A DNA stretch of 6,219 bases from the NCBI GenBank assembly GCA_003524705.1, contig DQGV01000183.1, positions 1 through 6,219 on the forward strand, read 5' to 3'. Made by a program: the position numbers and the translations under genes. Origin of the DNA: Anaerolineae bacterium. GTDB taxonomy: Bacteria > Chloroflexota > Anaerolineae > Anaerolineales > Villigracilaceae. The notes beneath the pieces were generated by a model that was not told the DNA's origin, ran no database searches, and saw only the letters and a list, made by a program, of their open reading frames with translations. This document shows positions 4,579-6,219 of this stretch, piece after piece (within the stretch, counting starts at the first letter, position 1; each line of letters starts with the position of its first letter).

Positions 4579-5589
4579 ATGGGCGACAAAACAAAAATTG
4601 AATGGACGAATTTCTTCGGTCAGAATTCAGGTGCAACATGGAATCCTATCGCCGCATTTCATAAAGGGAAACGTGGGTGGGCGTGCGTAAAAATTGACCC
4701 TGCCTGTAGGCATTGCTACGCACAACAGATAAACCAAACCCGCCCGTTCGGTATGGGTACCGGACTTCCCTACGATGTAGAGAGTATGTCAAAGGTTGAA
4801 CTTGATTTAGTAAATTTAGATCAACCAATTCGATGGGGAAAGCCACGAGGCATATTTGTAGCATCCATGACAGATTTATTTGGAAACTTCGTTCCCGAAG
4901 AATACCGCCGCGCTATCTTCGTAATCATGGGATTTGCTCAACAACATATCTTCATTACACTTACAAAACGAATTCCTGAAATGGTTACTTGGTATCTAGA
5001 CCAAAGCCATAAACCAGACTTTGAAATTCCACAAGAATATGTCACCCCTGCCATTCTTAAAGCATGGAAAAAAAGAAATGGCGCAATCGGCTTATTCCCT
5101 GATTCAAACATAATCGTCGGCATTTCAATTGGTAATCAAACCTCAGCAGACAAAGCCTTGCCTTATATGAAGTTGTTAAGACAAAACTATAAGAACATGA
5201 AAATTATGGTCTCAAATGAACCTGCTTTAGAAACCGTTGACTTCACAGGATGGGAAGAAATTATCTCTTGGCTCGTCACAGGCGGCGAAAGCGGTAGAGA
5301 CGCTCGCCCCATGCACCCACATACTGCCTATGCTTCACGTGATTGGGCTTTGAAAAATAACATTCCATTTTTCTTCAAGCAGTGGGGAGAGTACGTTCCT
5401 TGTTCTACTAAGCTTGTTCATGGAATTAAATATGATGGCGTTATTTTTGTAAAACCTGATGGGTCTTTGGGTACAGGTGATGATTGGTTTTACGGAAAAG
5501 AAAACACAATTCCCATGGATAAGGTCGGCAAGAAACAAGCCGGTCATTTATTAGACGGAATTGCCTATCAACAATTTCCGAAAGTGTAA
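4579..5589 (+). CDS. Phage Gp37/Gp68 (DUF5131) family protein
   Basis: The 336-residue protein carries the family's landmarks in order: KIEWTN (6-11), ATWNP (19-23), the cysteine cluster C36-x6-C43-x2-C46 followed by YA, SMTDLFGNFVP (96-106), FITLTKR (125-131), GISIGNQ (181-187), SNEP (212-215), TGGESGRDARPMHP (234-247), FFFKQWGEY (264-272) and VGKKQAGHLLDG (316-327). The family is common in phages and mobile elements. The cysteines suggest a radical-SAM-like iron-sulfur or metal site, but no activity is established to my knowledge. An insertion-like segment (about 141-172) and a Gly/Lys-rich lead-in before C36 differ from the shortest members I recall. It starts 3 bases after the dnaB stop; AAAGGAG at 4557-4563 is 15 bases upstream, rather far, so coupling to dnaB translation is likely. 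Identification is firm; function is not. Confidence 0.9.
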   Translation: MGDKTKIEWTNFFGQNSGATWNPIAAFHKGKRGWACVKIDPACRHCYAQQINQTRPFGMGTGLPYDVESMSKVELDLVNLDQPIRWGKPRGIFVASMTDLFGNFVPEEYRRAIFVIMGFAQQHIFITLTKRIPEMVTWYLDQSHKPDFEIPQEYVTPAILKAWKKRNGAIGLFPDSNIIVGISIGNQTSADKALPYMKLLRQNYKNMKIMVSNEPALETVDFTGWEEIISWLVTGGESGRDARPMHPHTAYASRDWALKNNIPFFFKQWGEYVPCSTKLVHGIKYDGVIFVKPDGSLGTGDDWFYGKENTIPMDKVGKKQAGHLLDGIAYQQFPKV

Positions 5590-5594
5590 AAGCC

Positions 5595-5837
5595 ATGAAA
5601 AAAAATAACAGTTACTACAATCTCGCTATGTGGAAGATAAAAAACTATCTTCGTAAAAGATGGAAGAATTTAATCAAAGCCTATTTACTCATGTGGTTAA
5701 TTTTACTTACCCTTATGGTAGGCTGGCATCAAGCATTTTTCAACAGCCCTATCGGAACAACAAAATATGCCATGATATTTGTTACCCCTGTTTTAATTTC
5801 CATTGGCATATTTAGACTTTATCAAGAATCTGAATAA
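5595..5837 (+). CDS. Small two-helix membrane protein, 80 aa
   Basis: The product has a strongly basic N-terminal part (KIKNYLRKRWKNLIK, 14-28), then two hydrophobic segments, about 29-48 and 57-74, joined by a short loop, and an acidic end (QESE). The positive-inside rule puts both ends in the cytoplasm. No signal peptide cleavage site or known motif is visible. It starts 6 bases after the DUF5131 stop codon with only a weak AAAAG purine run ahead. Its stop overlaps the next gene's start (TAATG), so it is probably co-translated with the sigma factor. It could be a membrane partner such as an anti-sigma, a holin-like protein or an unrelated small inner-membrane protein; the sequence does not decide. 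Unlike a typical anti-sigma it lacks a sizeable cytoplasmic domain. Confidence 0.7.
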   Translation: MKKNNSYYNLAMWKIKNYLRKRWKNLIKAYLLMWLILLTLMVGWHQAFFNSPIGTTKYAMIFVTPVLISIGIFRLYQESE

Positions 5838-6219
5838 TGGAACTACATCATAGTTTATTAACCGCCAAAGAAGAAAAAGAAATCATCGCACGCATACAAA
5901 GCGGTGATGAATCAGCGCAGGTCACTTTACTTACACATAACGAGCGCATGATTTACGGCATAGCAAAAATGTTCTTATATAATGCCGCGCTTGATGTAGA
6001 AATGGAAGACCTCATGCAAGAAGGTCGCATGGCACTTCTCAAAGCGGCTCAAAAATATTCTCCAGAAATTGCAAAGAAACATAAATCAGATAAGTTTTCT
6101 ACCTATGCCACCTGGGGCATCCGTCAAGCTATCAAACGGTATGCTTCACGTCATAAAAGTGGATTCTCACGTTCAGCAGAACTAGACGAAGCTTCATATC
6201 GTGTATTAAGAATTCAAAA
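5837..6219 (+). CDS. Sigma-70-family RNA polymerase sigma factor, N-terminal part (runs off right edge)
   Basis: An ATG at 5837 overlaps the previous stop and opens a frame through the window edge (127 codons visible). Residues 7-36 (LLTAKEEKEIIARIQSGD and onward) match region 1.2, and 38-48 resemble region 2.1. DLMQEGRMALLKAAQKY (58-74) matches region 2.2, the core-polymerase contact, and KFSTYATWGIRQAI (86-99) matches regions 2.3-2.4, which melt and read the -10. Two departures are visible: the second Trp of the usual TWWIRQ is Gly94, and about five extra residues (EIAKKHKSDK region, 77-86) separate 2.2 from 2.3. There is no long region 1.1, so it is an alternative or element-encoded factor, plausibly for later genes. 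Regions 3-4 lie outside the window. Confidence 0.9.
   Translation, partial: MELHHSLLTAKEEKEIIARIQSGDESAQVTLLTHNERMIYGIAKMFLYNAALDVEMEDLMQEGRMALLKAAQKYSPEIAKKHKSDKFSTYATWGIRQAIKRYASRHKSGFSRSAELDEASYRVLRIQ

Noticed and set aside
4748..4761. CGGTA-TGGG-TACCG inverted repeat in the DUF5131 gene
   Set aside because: A single 5-bp repeat in well-conserved coding sequence; expected by chance and without related copies.

Overview
This window looks like the early/replication region of a bacteriophage, prophage or similar mobile element from a bacterium with a moderately low GC content (about 40% by eye). The evidence is a one-direction run of tightly packed plus-strand genes. In order they are a protein ending in an SSB-type tail, a small unknown, a winged-helix replication-initiator-like protein, a DnaB-family helicase, a phage Gp37/Gp68-type (DUF5131) protein, a small membrane protein and a sigma-70-family factor. 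No structural, integrase or conjugation genes are in view, so phage versus integrative element or plasmid cannot be settled. The host phylum cannot be fixed from the sequence alone.

Layout. Bases 1-243 hold the 5' part of a minus-strand gene of unknown function. It is driven by a near-perfect sigma-70 promoter (TTGACA-N18-TATAAT) with a palindrome in the spacer, a hairpin near the start of its leader and a good Shine-Dalgarno sequence. The divergent plus-strand gene (377-913, unknown function) has no Shine-Dalgarno; instead a -10-like hexamer sits at -10 to -5 from its ATG, as in leaderless genes. After a short gap with an orphan strong Shine-Dalgarno comes the replication block: SSB-like protein (992-1873), a GAAA-tetraloop hairpin (1885-1906), a 78-residue unknown (1938-2174), the initiator-like protein (2183-3211) and DnaB (3212-4576). 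DUF5131 (4579-5589), a two-helix membrane protein (5595-5837) and the sigma factor (5837 to the edge) follow with gaps of 5 bases or fewer, or overlap.

The most notable feature lies inside the initiator gene. Four 15-bp palindromic repeats (GTAAAGCCRCTTTAC, one degenerate) sit at 2561-2651, in the linker between the HTH domain and the C-terminal domain. They fall in two different reading frames and so encode different peptides, which points to selection on DNA rather than protein. An AT-richer patch and two inverted repeats follow. This is the architecture of lambda-type origins (iterons inside gene O). The likely model is that the initiator binds its own gene, opens the nearby DNA and recruits the adjacent DnaB, while the SSB-like protein coats the single strand and recruits partners through its DDIPF tail. 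The sigma factor at the end could redirect host polymerase to later genes.
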